Part shown: in pieces, positions 11,190-23,600 of the stretch
How the letters are laid out: every line of letters starts with the position of its first letter
How positions within the stretch are numbered: the first letter of the stretch is position 1
The notes under the pieces: model-generated
What the model was told of the DNA's origin: nothing
The model's input: only the letters and a program-made list of their open reading frames with translations
The model's database searches: none
Position numbers and translations under genes: made by a program
From: Pleurodeles waltl
Lineage: Eukaryota > Chordata > Amphibia > Caudata > Salamandridae
Reading direction: 5' to 3'
DNA: 64,000 bases
NCBI RefSeq assembly: GCF_031143425.1
Contig: NC_090439.1
Span: forward strand, 646,723,465-646,787,464

Positions 11190-12087
11190 GATTTCGCTTT
11201 AAACCAAAGGTCTCAATCGCCATGTGAAACGCAGAAAGATTACTGAATGTTGCACTAATCATAAAAGCAACTTGGAATTTCTACAGGAAACAAAAATAGG
11301 TTGTAAAGAAACATTAACATTTCTTATGGCTGGATTGACTATTTAAACTGCTCTGCTGCTTTGTCTAAGAAAAGTCGTGTAATCACAATAATCTCTAGAA
11401 ACTCGAGGTTGTCTATAACCAGAGCAAGATAACGAAGGCAGCTGGCTCATTTCTGAAAGGGAAATATATGTTATAAATATCTATATTCCTAATAGTGATG
11501 TTCCACAGTTTTGGTCATTGTGAAACTCCAAATCAGGTTTTATTCCCCCTGCAGCCCACATTATTTTTGGCGGTAATTTCAATCTCCCTATATGCACTAT
11601 TCCGGACAATCAGCCTTCAAATACAGATCCCTAGTGCTCATAAAAGCAAGCACAACTTGTGCACTTCACTTGATCTACCAGACATTTGGAGATTTCATAA
11701 CCAGACAGACACCAATTTCACTTTCTTCTCCCCCACCAAGATTAGCTTTTTGGAGAATTGACTATTCATTGGTGGATTTTTCCTTTCTCCATTAAACCCT
11801 ATCTTTGTCAATCGAACCAATTGTGATGTTGGATCAGACTACAGATTGCCCCTCCACAACCGAAAATCTGCTCATGGTGTATGAATTCTGAACTTTTAGA
11901 ACAAGTATTCACTGTCTAGGAACTAGAACAAATAATACCTGTTCATACAGGAGAACATGACTTTGATGTCTTATCTAGGCAGCCTATGAGATGCGCTAAA
12001 ATGATACAATAAGGGGCCAGATAAACCACATGGCTAAGAAACAAAATAAAAATAAATACCTCTGAAAAGTTAGCTAAAGACATTAAG

Positions 12088-12760
12088 AAACAAGCATTTT
12101 CAATGCAATGGGTCTCGTGTTTCCTCGACTTTGGTGTTGTAAACTCCTAACCGACTTTTCTTGTCACATAAAATGAAAAGTCAAACAGTTTCACATAACT
12201 AACCAGACTTTTCTTGCCACAAAAACTGAAAATGAAAAGTTGGCCACAAAGCACAAACACACACACAAAAGAAAACAGAAGTTTATTCGCAGTGAAACGT
12301 ATCGGTAAAAGTGCAAATATCCATGTAACCGGCAAAAGTGCAAATATCCATGTAACAGAGTCGATGTCATGCAAAGTGCTTGACTACTGCCCTGCGAGAT
12401 CGCTTACAAATTTAAAAGAAAAAGTAGTCCAGAAACCATACGGAAAACATGGAGCCTCATATGTCTTCAGTAGTTGGCTGGTGCGCTCGAGGAGGGCAAA
12501 ACACCAGAAAAGGCATGACATATGCATGCCTTTCACTAATTAAATGAAGTGAATTTTAAAAGGCAAGCCCATGAACCAATCAAACTGATGGGCGTGCGGT
12601 GGCAGTGGTTAAAAGCCCACAGATAGATTACACCTGGGACAGAGTGCTTTGTGCTTGACCCTAAAAAGAGGCTGTCTTCAGAAATTCTAAGGACTCTTCT
12701 CTTTACCCTACTCTTAAGCACCTCAAGTACGAAAATAACACAGTCGTTAGCATTCATTCA
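12088..12760 (-). repeat. Unclassified interspersed repeat (also at 45410)
   Basis: The minus strand here and the plus strand at 45410-45893 share blocks in the same order: CTCTGTCCCA, GGGCTTGCCTTTTAAAAT, GTCATGCCTTTTC, TGTGGCAAGAAAAGTC and TTGCATTGAAAATGCTTGTTT at the end. This copy also holds two direct repeats around ATGGATATTTGCACTTTT. No coding capacity is seen. It could be a SINE, a solo LTR or a non-autonomous element. Confidence 0.65.
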
Positions 12761-12952
12761 CATATGGTACATACGCAGAAAGGTAAAATACTTTATTTAA
12801 ATAAAGCATGGAAATCCCTAGCGGCCTGTCTTAAATGCAAGTAAACAATAACTTAATTTCAAATATCAAAGACCCCAATGGTATAATCAAAGGAAAACAG
12901 TAGAAATTCTGGATGGTGTCAAGAACTTTTATGGATCCCTGTTACCCTGAAA

Positions 12953-13205
12953 CTGGTCCCAGGATGCTTGTTTCCTGCCCAGGGAGGACCTGGCCTGGCC
13001 TGGCAGTTCGGGCTAGACAGTTCCCCTTATGAACAGGGTAAGACTGATTTGCATATGGCTGGATCCAAACTGGGGTGACATGGCAAGCAAATAACACTGG
13101 ATTAAACCCAGATCTGTGACTGGAGGTGAGTGTTTGAAAAGTTTCAACACTCCATCATTTTATTTTGTGTTGTGATGTTTCCTAGTACAAATCAACAATA
13201 AACAC
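12953..13205. repeat. Probable short insertion inside the LINE
   Basis: LINE-like codons break off after about 12950 and resume near 13205. The intervening 250 bp (CTGAAACTGGTCCCAGGATG onward) does not translate as part of the LINE. Its family was not recognised. Confidence 0.35.
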
Positions 13206-13925
13206 ATTAAAGGAGATTAGCATTGAATTCTTGAATTTGATCCCAATAAAAAGCCTCTCTCAGTCTGGGAAACCTAAATTGAATAGATCACTAGAGAAAT
13301 ATGAGATATTGGAAGCAATCAAACTCATTCCAGGAAGTAAAGCTCCTGCTCCAGATGGCCCACCCATTTGTTTCTATAAAAACTTTGTTCTCATGCTTAT
13401 TACATTCCTTGAATCTCTCATTAATCATTTTGCCTCCTTCAATAAGGCACATGGCACTGTGGTAAAGCTACAATTCTCATTCCACAAGAAGGAAAGGATC
13501 ACTGTGATTCAAAGAACTTCAGACCAGTCTTGTTGATGAACATGGAAACAATCTTTATGCCAAAATCCTTGCTAAATGCATCAAACCATTTATTACTAAA
13601 TTAAGCCATGTCTCGCAGTTCTGTTTGTCAAGAACAGACTTGCGAGTGACAACATTTGCAAGTTTTGCCACATTATTAACAAGCATTCTCTTTCTCTTTC
13701 TTCTGCCACTGCTGCTGTAGTTTTGAACGCTGAGAGGGCTTTTGACAAAGTCAGACGGCCACAGTGGCTTTGTGCCATTATAATCTTGGTGGCCTCTTTA
13801 TAAAAATGATCATGGGTTTATATGCTAACCCTACCACAATAATTAAAAGTAATGGTCCCACATCTGCAATCTTTGTTCTGCAACAAGGAATAAACCAAGG
13901 CTGCCCTTCACCCCCTTTCTATGAC

Positions 13926-14699
13926 TCCTATGAACAGGAGTGCTTACTGACAAACACCAGAGGCAGGAAACAAAGAAAAATAGTCTGTCCAAACAACAGA
14001 AAGCATTCCAGGTGTAATTAAACTGCACTTGGCCGGTGCTCCTCAGCCAAGTACAGGAAGTGACATATCGGGTGCCAAACCAAAAGTTAGGAGGCAGCAA
14101 AACAAGAGCAACACTGCCTTCAACCTATGGGAAGCAGAAGGGAGCAAATTCCTATACTCCATCAAACAGGTCTTGCAAACAGTGCACGCATTCTGTCTAG
14201 GCTTAACCTAAAAATGAAGCCAGAAGGAGAGTGTGGGCACACTTGACAAGGGTAGTACAAATACATGATTGTAGAGAATCCTGGCATCTGTTAACCAAAA
14301 TAGATCACCAAGAGCAGTGTCTACATTGATTCTCATAGTGCAAAACGGCAGAGGGCAGAATATTTACATTATTTTATGCTCTTGTAAGTAAGCTTTACTA
14401 ATTAGTTAAGCTAATTAACACTAGCTAAGCTGTTTAGTTGGAGAAAAGTTGAAGTATCTTGGGGATTTTGGAGTATTGCCAGAGTACCTGTGGTTTTCAT
14501 CTAATGATTGATTTGGTGAGTATTGACAGAGTTTTTGCACAGTTTGACATGCCATTCGATGTGTGGTTATCGTGGCTATTCTGTTGTAATGTATTCTGTT
14601 CTCACATTTGGTTTAAGATATTGATGATTTAATGTAACTTATGTAAAAGTATTGAATTTATGGAAAACTAGAGTTAGTTATGAAATTGTCTCTTCATTA
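13926..14699. other. Unassigned sequence
   Basis: No coding, RNA or repeat signature was found. It may hold the leader or left LTR remains of the retrovirus-like copy that follows. Confidence 0.25.
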
Positions 14700-16987
14700 G
14701 GATGTGGCACGAGGTAAACAAATTAAATTTTACAAGATTGTTAGTAGTCTAAATGAGCACTAGTCAGGAATTGTGGCATTTTAAGTGTACATGAGGATTC
14801 CAGGTTCGGTTTGGATCGCAGGTTGAGCTCTGATTTGATTCTATTTTCGTATTTCGCTAAACAGAGAAAGGTGTATTTGCTTTGATTTGTTGAGCTTGTG
14901 CAGTATGTTTCAGGTTGTGTTGAAACTGCATTGTGATTCCGTACATGTATTGTGAAAAGTATGGTTGAATTAGCAATCGATCTATGGTGAGGAAGTTCCA
15001 CCTCTAGTGGGAAGTGCTCCATATAAGATACTGCTGAAGCATGGTTTACATATGTATTAGTGGCTTAAAGAATGGCATTGGGCTACAGAAGGTGATAAGA
15101 AGCTGCATTTTACTGAGAATGGTATGTTTTAGTATGAATAATTTTGAGTATTTGAAGGGTGTCATGGTTGATAGGCGACCGCAACCTAGACCTGCGCAGT
15201 TTGAGGTTTTGAATGAATGGGTTAGTGTGGCCATTGAGAAAAGACATCATAAAATAATAAAGGGTCAAGTTGGGAAGGCCATGAAAAATTGGTTGGAAGC
15301 AACACTGCATTTATGAAAAAGGAGTTGTATGAGAATGTGTTAGTAACTATGGGTGTGTTTCCTGAAATTGCCATTGACCCAAACAAACACAAAAGAGAGT
15401 AACATTGAAAACAAATACAGGAAGAACGATGAGAAATGGAGTGAAAATAAGAGTAATTCGGAGGAAGAGAATGTGTTTATATATGATTTGATAATCATGA
15501 CAACACCGTCTCCATATAATGAGGCGGCTGATGCAGTAGTGCAAGAACTAGAACGAGTGAGTTGAGTGAAAGGCATTCAATCCATCGTAGAGGTTGGACA
15601 GTCATGTGAGACAAAAGTTGTGGAAAATAACGCATTACAGCTCAAAGGGGAATCAGTCCACATTGTAGATTTGGACATTTATAAAGACAAAATTCAAAAA
15701 TTTAGTAAAGAAGAATAAGTGTTTTTGAATTCAGAAGCAGGGAAGCATGCTACATGTGTGTATAAAAAAACTTGAGAGGTTGGCTAAGAAGTTTGGTGTT
15801 GTGGGTGTACTGTACCCCTAAAATCATTTACCTCAAAACCACATCAGTGGGTTAGATGGATCGGGGATAATGCCAACATCAATTTCATGAGGCGGTGTGT
15901 CCCTAAGATAAGGTACAAAACAACATATCTAAAATACAGTCAAATAAGAAAGGATTGATGCAATATGTGAGTTCTAGGGCGGAATTAGAAAATGTAAAAA
16001 GGTTTATCACAAAAATGTGAAAAAGGGGCAATACAGAGATGATAAGGTACAAATGCAGCAAATCTCAGTTACGGATAAATCCACTGCCATAAAGACTCTC
16101 AGAAAAAGGAAAATACAGAATAACAGACAAAATTTTAAAACAATCCAAATGTGCAGCAAAATCAATGAGAAAATGGACAGGATCCATAGTAGTATAGGAA
16201 AGATCTCCAGCTAACCCCAATATTTGAGGGTTTAGATACAAAATCTCCACAAAGAACAACATGAAAAGTGCAGAATCATTGTGGTGTAAGCAAAGACTTA
16301 TATTTTCATCAAATCAAAGTAAGCATTTTAAAATTGTCATACAGCCCTACCACCTAAGTGCTAAACCACAACATGAAAATTGAGTCAGCCTCTCTGACCT
16401 TGTGTCATCAGGAGGCACCAGAACAATCTAATTACATAAGCAAGATTGAACCATACTGAATGAATGAAAAACTGTGTGCAAGCGGAAGATCCTTGGACTA
16501 ATGTTACATTAGAGAGCCCATGCTAGAGAGTATCGCTTGGAGGAGCTCATGTGCATATCCCTTGGACGCATCATAACCTCTGGACCTTTATGAAGAATTG
16601 TCTGAAGCTTAGAGAGGAACCAGAGAAGTGGTATACTGAGGTAGAAAGAATTGTGACAATTTCAAAGGCTTCTTAGAAAGATCTGGATCCATTGTTTTCA
16701 ACTGTTGTGCCTGAAGATGTGTAAACTGAGTGCAAGACAACAGTACAACGGCCTGATAAAGAACCGCAGACAAAAGACTTGTTTGAAGCTTCACCAATTG
16801 TCATGCAAACGTATACTCAGCTTAATGAACATTTGAAGGGAAAGGTTTCACAGCAACAGATCATGATTCACAGGACTGACGCAGACAGATGAGTCAGTTC
16901 ACCCATATTATGAGAGAATGATGCAGATTTACAGTAGAGTTGATGGCTCATCAGAGGAAGGCATGCTCTGGATTTGTTTATTTGTTT

Positions 16988-19540
16988 TGTTGGAAAATGG
17001 CCCTCTCTGAAGGTCACCCCAAACGTTTTGCCTTCTTCCTCCTCTTTTTCTGGCCTCATATTTGTTGGCTTTAGGACTCTGCACACTTTACCACTGCTGA
17101 CAAGTGTTAAAGTGCATGTGCTCTCTCCCCTAAACATGGTAACATTGGTTCTTACCTAATAGGCATTTTTAATTTACCTATAAGTCCCTAGTAAACTGCA
17201 CTACATGTGCCCAGGGTCTGTAAATCAAATGCTACTGGTGGGCCTGGCAACACTGATTGTGCCACCCACATAAGTAGCCCCTTAGCCATGTCTCAGGCCT
17301 GCCATTGTAAAGCCTGTGTATGCAGTTTCACTGCCACATCAACTTGGCATTTAAAACCGCTTGCCAATCCTTAAACTTTCTACATATATGTCACACCTAA
17401 ACAAGGCCCTAGGTAGCCCATAGAGCAGGGTGCTATGTAAGTAAAAAGCAGGACATGTACTTATGTGTTTTACATGTCCTGGTAGTGAAAAACTCACATA
17501 TTCGTTTTCCACTTCTGCAATGCCTGGTCCTCTTATAGACTAGCATTAGAACTGCCCTCATATACTTTTAAGTGGTAGATTCTGATCTGGAAGGAGTAGC
17601 CCGGTCATGTTTAGTGTGGCCAGAATGGTAATAGAAAATCCTGCTTACTGCTGAAGTTGAATTTAATATAACTTTTTTAGAAATGCTACTTTTAGAAAGT
17701 GGGCATTTCTCTGCACTTACTGCCATCTGTGCCTTTCAGCCCATCTCCAATCCATGTCTGGTCTGTGGTGGTTGACAGCTCCTCTTGTGCATTCCACCCA
17801 GACAGCCATAAATACAGGACACTCAGTCACATCTCCATTCATCTGCATACTTAATGGGTCTCCCTGGGCAGGAAGGGTGGAGGGGCTCTCTCTCACCCTT
17901 TAAAGGCCAGTGGCCTGCTCTCACAAAAAGGACTGATAACCCCCCCACAGGGATCCTGACAGATAGGACTGGGCTAAAAGGGGAACTTGTGCACTTCAAA
18001 ACCACTCTTTGAAGTTTCACCCACTTCAAAGGCATTTTTTTGTATATAAACTGGGTCTCTGACCCCACCAACACAGACACTTCTGGGTCTACACCTGAAC
18101 TCTGTCAGAGAAACTGTCTGGCTGCCCAAATGACTCATCTGGACTGCTTTGCTGAGAAGGACTGCTGCCCTGCTTGTTGCCCTGCTGCCTGCTAACCTTT
18201 GACTTTGCTGGAAGGACTCTGGATTAGTGGGAATGACTCAGTTATAGTCCCAGTTGGAGCTATTGTGTTTCTAAGCGCATTAGAGAGATTTAGGCCCATA
18301 TTTATACTTTTTGACGCTAAACTGCGCTAACGCAGTTTAGCGTCAAAAAATTTAGCGCCGTCTAACGCCATTCTGAAGCGCCATGCGGGCGCCGTATTTA
18401 TGGAATGGCGTTAGCCGGCGCTAGCAGACCGGCGCTGCCTGGTGTGCGTGGAAAAAAACCACGTAGACCAGGCAGCGCCGGCGTAGGGGGAAAATGGCGT
18501 TAGGGCGTCTTAAAATGGGGCAAGTCAGGTTGAGGCAAAAAAATCGCCTCAACCCGATATGCGCCATTTTTTTCGACGCCCAGACGCCATTTAAATGACT
18601 CCTGTCTTAGTAAAGACAGGAGTCATGCCCCCTTGCCCAATGGCCATGCCCAGGGGACTTATGTCCCCTGGGCATGGTCATTGGGCAGAGTGGCATGTTA
18701 GGGGGCACAAATAAGGCCCCCCTATGCCACCAAAAAAAATTAAAAAATATAAAAAATTATACTTACCTGAACTTACCTGAATGTCCCTGGGGTGGGTCCC
18801 TCCATCCTTGGGTGTCCTCCTGGGGTGGGCAGGGGTGGCAGGGGGGGGTCCCTGGGGGAAGGGGAGGGCACCTGTGGGCTCATTTTGAGCCCACAGGCCC
18901 CTTAACGCCTACCCTGACCCAGGCGTTAAAAAGTGGCGCAAATGCGGGGTTTTTGACCCGACCACTCCCGGGCGTGATTTTTGCCCGGGAGTATAAATAC
19001 GACGCATTTGCGTCGCCGTCATTTTTTTAGACGGGAACGCCTTCCTTGCATCTCATTAACGCAAGGAAGCCGTTCACGCAAAAAAATGACGCTATTTGCC
19101 CATACTTTGGCGCTAGACGCGTCTAACGCCAAAGTATAAATATGGCGTTAGTTTTACGCCGAATTTGCGTCGAAAAAAACGACGCTAATTCGGCGCAAAC
19201 GGAGTATAAATACGGGCCTTAATCTTTAAAAATGCTTAACTTTGCTTGTGTACATTGTATCTTTGTTGTTTTGACCTTATTCTGGTCAGGTAAATATTAT
19301 CAATGTTTCTAAACCTGTGTGATGTATTTTTGTGGTGTCTTCACTGTGTTACTGTATGAGGTATTTCACAAATACTTTACAAATTGCCTTTTAAGTTAAG
19401 TCTGCCTGCTCTGTGCCCAGCTACCAGAGGGTGAGCGGAGGATAATTTGTGTTGTGTTGTGTTTTACCTTGATTAGGATTGTGGTCCCTACTTCGTCAAG
19501 CGTGTATACCTCTGCCAACTAGAGACCCCATGTCTAACAA
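16988..19540 (+). mobile_element. Solo LTR inserted in ERV gag, itself carrying a MITE
   Basis: Starts TGTTGGAAAATGG and ends near TCTAACA, flanked by GTTT at 16984-16987 and 19541-19544, so a 4-bp target duplication is likely. It aligns along its left half with the LTRs at 51111 (plus) and 60179-62027 (minus), sharing blocks such as CACTACATGTGCCCAGGG and GGCATTTAAAACC. Without the MITE it is about 1.6 kb. The gag reading on each side continues across the site. Confidence 0.75.
18293..19218. mobile_element. PIF/Harbinger-type MITE made of consecutive hairpins
   Basis: Terminal inverted repeats are GGCCCATATTTATACT at the left and, read inward from the right, GGCCCGTATTTATACT. It is flanked by a TTA duplication (18290-18292 and 19219-19221), the target expected for Harbinger-type transposases. 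Internally it is a row of stem-loops, for example a 19-bp perfect stem at 18308-18326/18331-18349, a 14-bp stem at 18595-18608/18613-18626, and a 24-bp stem with one mismatch at 18635-18658/18663-18686. No coding capacity. It sits inside the LTR at 16988-19540. Confidence 0.9.
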
Positions 19541-21170
19541 GTTTGCATCCAGAAATTAGTACACATGTTCAGCCAATTATGATGTGCTGGCATGCAAAAT
19601 CTTTAGAAGAGATTTTTGACTATGCAAAGTATCATAATGATTATTGTGATGTGAGAAAGAAAAAGACAAAGAAAAGGTTGAAGGTAGAATAGGCTCAGGT
19701 ATTTTCAGAAAGGTGGTCAGTTCACTTTTAAATGTGGTGTGCAAAGTGGAGTTAGATGTTTTATTTCAATGTTGACAATGGTCAAATGAAATTGGGAGCA
19801 TGTCTCGTTTGCTGAACAGAGGGGCACTAGAAAATAAATTGTAATTTTATTGAGAATAGATTTAAAATGAGACGCAAATGGACCCTCAAATTAATCCAGT
19901 GGAGCAGAATAGGAACTGGAATCCGAGTCCAGTAGCAAAGAATGGGATGATGCAGTCAGGGGTCCCAATCCCTACCAGCATCTGTGCATCACATGAGAAA
20001 TACAAAGCAGTTTAATGGGAATATGCCTTCAGCCCCCATACCTACAGCACCTACTCAGTTTAATACATCAAGATTTCAACTAAATTTAAAATTTCAGCAG
20101 AAGCATTCAGTAATTAATGACAATTTTCCACAGTTTGAAGCTACACTTAGAGTTCATTCTTCACTGTGTCAGTCACAATGATGGTGCCTGAGGGAGGAAA
20201 GGACTGCATAGTTGCTGCAGTCCTATAGGTAGGCCAGGATAGTCAATATGCGGACGTGAGGCTAATTGCCACCCTGTATCCTTTTTGATTGATACAGGTG
20301 CTACCTGATCCACAATCAGACCAGTGAAGTTCCAGACCTACCCATCCCAGGAAAAGAAGTATTTTCAAATAAGCAAATGACTAGTAAGTTGTCAGCAAAT
20401 ATTCCTGTAAAAATGTATCAATTAAAAATGTATAAATAGTGAAGCAAGTCCAGTCAATCTGTTTGGTTGTGATCCTCTATGCAAGTTAAATTGCATAACT
20501 TATTTCACTCTGGGTGGTGTTTGCATTAGCACAAAAGATGATGTTGACTTTAACTGAAAATTTCAAGAAACAAATGCTGGCATGTATCTGGTTCTCAAAA
20601 TTGAGGATTTACCTCCAGATTTAAGGCACACTGCAAAAAGAGAGGATTGGGATTTTCTAGGAAAATAAATTGGGTTACTTAAAAGTGCAGAACCAGTGAA
20701 ATACAATGTATCCCGTACCCCTCAATATACACTTACTTGTGAAGTAGAGGAAGGTGTTGCACCTGTCACTGAAAAGATGATTGAATGAGGCATTTTAAGA
20801 GAAGTCCTTGGGAAGTCTTTGTAAACAAGCACACGCAAATTGAATGGAAAATGGAGAACAGAACCTGTGCAAAGAAGATTTATAATAATCAAAATTGGCT
20901 TCTGATTCAGGAATGATGCAGTAGTACATTTATGATTTGATGATGGCAACAAAAACAAAAGATGGCTGTAAATTGGACACAATTGCTTTGTTAAATCGTA
21001 TGGCTGTAAATAGGCATGACAGTTTCTTCACTAAAATGCAATACTTTCAAAAAGAAATCATTAATTTGGGACATCAAATCAAGAAAGGAATGAAGGTGGT
21101 GTCTACAGAACGCATCTCTGCAATTCTGAGGATGAACCCCCCGCCATGGCACAGTGAGAAGTGAGGGTGT

Positions 21171-21773
21171 TTTTTTTTTTTTTAGAAATGGTTAGCCACT
21201 GTTATCAGTGGAGTTTCAACTTTTACCTGATTGCAAAGCATACAAATACAGGTAGCGATTATGTGTCCTTGTTTGCAACTCCTGTGTCCCAGACTGAAGC
21301 CACAGTGAAAGGTAAGAGCCGTCACCCTTGTGCATCGCTGTGACTGAGGAAGGCCATCACTCTGTACAGTGTTCTGACCTGAAGGGGCCATCGTCCTGCG
21401 CGCCGCTGTTCATGACCCCAATATGCCAGGTGGGGCCGGTGTGAAAAGAGAGGACGTTGGCCTGGACAGTGTGCAACAGTGAAGTGTAGCAGGTTGCAGC
21501 CCTAAGAGCAAAGCATTGACTTAATAACCCGAATCCAGAAGTACTCAAGTGTTGCAGCCAAACTCAGGAAGACTTGACCACATGCCCAGAGGACCACCGT
21601 GGGACCTGCGACCTCACCAACAGCATCCAGACTTCTGCTGTGCAACTGGCCACTGACATTTGCCCAGGCCTACCACAATGCAAATCCAGCAAGAGCGGGT
21701 AAGACTGAACACCAAGCCACTGGACCTCTACAATAACTTGTTCTGACTGAGGCTGTACAGCGCTACGATATTT
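21171..21773. other. Unassigned sequence
   Basis: After a poly-T run at about 21170-21183, no gene or repeat could be recognised up to the left end of Harbinger copy C. Confidence 0.25.
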
Positions 21774-22137
21774 GGCCCTCATTATGAACTTGGCAGCAAT
21801 CACCGCCGACCGCTGTGCTGTCGCCGAACAAAAGACCGCCAGTGGCAGTGAACTGCACACTGCCGTATAATGATGCCAGAAAGACAAACCTCCAAAAATC
21901 ATGCCACCTCCACCCACTGCCAGGGCCAACAACAACACAAACGCAGTACACCTCACCCCTGCACTGCCATGCAGACAAATCCCCCACCCACCAAATAATT
22001 ATGCACAAATCCGCTTGGCGGACAGTGAATGTTGAACGACCATTGGCGGTATGGACTGCCACGGCCACCAATAGGACCCGCCAAAAGCACATATTGGCAA
22101 GTTTGAAAACCACCCACCTGACACACATCCACAACAC

Positions 22138-22144
22138 TATAAAA
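22138..22144 (+). promoter_or_regulatory. TATA box of Myb-like gene, copy C
   Basis: TATAAAACACACACAT, matching the boxes of copies A and B. The insertion at 22271-24094 now places it about 2.1 kb from the ATG at 24228, against about 200 bp in A and B. Confidence 0.5.
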
Positions 22145-22528
22145 CACACACATACATATCCCACAATCCTTTGCAATGCAAATAGCACAACAGATATTGA
22201 CAACACAACACGCATGCACTGAACTAACCATTACACTAGTCACACACTGTCAACATCAGGGCAGTGCGCACTCTACGGGCGACTGGAATGCAAAAACCCA
22301 GCACTTATGAGATAACGTAATTCATGCATTACGTTGATATGCTGTTGTTTAACCTTTTGCATTGCAGAGTTTAATCCTGAAGACTTATATTCAAGGTGCT
22401 TGTAAATACTGTTCATTTGCAATGTATTGCTGCAGGCTTTCAGAGAGTGTAAGGCTGTGGTCCCTTTCCAGGGCATTCTAGAAGCTTTCTCTGCAGCATG
22501 ACTGGGTGTGGTTTGTGGGCTGGGCCAG

Positions 22529-22543
22529 ACTCTATATAAGGGA
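22529..22543 (+). promoter_or_regulatory. TATA-type core promoter in insertion
   Basis: CTATATAAGGGAG lies in an otherwise GC-rich context, followed about 30 bp later by a possible start in CTCACTATTCAGAGG. The tandem array lies downstream, so it would be transcribed. Confidence 0.4.
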
Positions 22544-22794
22544 GCCAGCCCAGCTCCACATGCTCACTATTCAGAGGTCCTGGTGCAGAGCAGCAGCAAT
22601 TTCCTGAGCTCCTGTTCCGGAGGCCTACCTAGATCTTCCAGGCCTTTGCCCTTCATTGTATTGGTGATCCTTGATCGGGGCGGTAAGACGGAGATCGGAC
22701 TGGGCCCCCGATCCCGTTTTCGAAGACATTCGAGTTTTTGGGCCTAGTTTTCATGTTGGAAGATTTTTCCTTGTGCGTGTGAATGTGCTCGTGG

Positions 22795-23600
22795 TTTATG
22801 GCATTTCCATGTTGATATTCGAATCGGCAAGACGCGCGATTCATTCTTGGCGTTTGACTTTTGAGATTCGGGTCGACAACAGTGTGCGCGACCATTTCTA
22901 GACATTTGCATATTGACATTCGAATCGGCAAGACACGCGATTCATTCCTTGCATTTAACTCTTGATACTCATGGTGCACTACCATTTCTTGGCATTTACA
23001 TGGTGGCATTCGAATCGTCAAGACGCGCGATGCATTCCTTGCCTTTAACTCTTGATACTCATTGTGCGCTACCATTTCTTGGCATTTACATGGTGGCATT
23101 CGAATCGTCAAGACGTGCGATTCATTCCGTGCATTTAACTCAATACTTATTGTGCGCTACCATTCCTTGGCATTTACATGGTGGCATTTGAATCGGCAAG
23201 ACGCGCAATACATTCCTTGCATTTAAACTTTGCTAATCATTGTGCGCGGCCCTCTCTTGGCATTTACATGGTGGCATTCGAATCAGAAAGACACGAGATT
23301 CATTCCTTGCATTAAAACTTTGATAATCATTGTGCGAGACCTTTCTTGGCATTTACATGGTGGCATTCGGATCGGCAAGACGCGCGATTCATTCCTTGCA
23401 TTAATACCTTGATAATCATTGTACACAATCATTTCTTGGCATTTACATTGTGGTATTCGAATTGGCAAGTCGCGTGATTCATTCCCGCATTTAAATCCTG
23501 ATGTTTCAGATCGCTTGCAGAGTGCGCGATCATTTCATGGCATTTGCATATCCCTGTTGAAATCGGCAGTGTGCGTGATTCATTTCCGCATTTAAAACTA
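22795..23600 (+). repeat. 90-bp tandem repeat array, about nine units
   Basis: The marker GAATCGGCAAGACGCGCGA or its variants recurs with its first G at about 22821, 22922, 23012, 23102, 23190, 23280, 23369, 23459 and 23560. The spacing is 101, 90, 90, 88, 90, 89, 90 and 101. Each unit also contains CATTCCTTGCATTTAA and TTGGCATTTACATGGTGGC. The two outer units are longer and more diverged. Confidence 0.9.

Larger units (their letters stand above)
11190..13925 (+). pseudogene. Decayed L1-like LINE (endonuclease and reverse transcriptase)
   Basis: Two enzyme domains of an L1-type ORF2 can be followed through many stops and frameshifts. Endonuclease: FLQETK near 11280, INIYIPNSDVPQFW near 11480, GGNFNLPICTIPD near 11570, and RFHNQTDTNFTFFSPTKISF with RIDYSLVDF near 11690-11780. 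Reverse transcriptase: PGSKAPAPDG near 13335, AERAFDKVRRPQW near 13733, GLFIKMIMGLYANPTTIIKSNG near 13790 onward, and GINQGCPSP near 13890. It stops abruptly before the catalytic YxDD block, so it is 3'-truncated or rearranged. Two younger repeats interrupt it (about 12088-12760 and 12953-13205), and LINE-like codons (NKAWKSLAACLKCK) resume between them. No function remains. Confidence 0.75.
14700..21170 (+). pseudogene. Decayed endogenous retrovirus-like gag-pol
   Basis: A long-dead retroviral-type provirus without an intact frame. In order: a matrix/capsid-like region (about 15040-16980); a nucleocapsid zinc knuckle of spacing C-x2-C-x4-H-x4-C near 19800, containing two stop codons; a protease active site LIDTGAT near 20290; the start of reverse transcriptase (EEGVAPVTEKMIE near 20745); and an RT connection segment (LGHQIKKGMKVVSTERISAI near 21070). 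Stops and frameshifts occur throughout, and the body of RT is largely missing. Gag is interrupted at 16988-19540 by a separate LTR. The protease and RT motifs resemble gamma/epsilon-type elements, but the class is an inference. No flanking LTR pair was found. Confidence 0.6.

Noticed and set aside
22653..23468. Repetitive frames across the 90-bp array on both strands
   Set aside because: The 90-bp unit is a multiple of three, so open frames arise automatically. The repeated peptide has no known domain and the frame breaks at units of other length.
22795..23600. CRISPR array
   Set aside because: Units are contiguous 90-bp tandem repeats without unique spacers, in a vertebrate genome.
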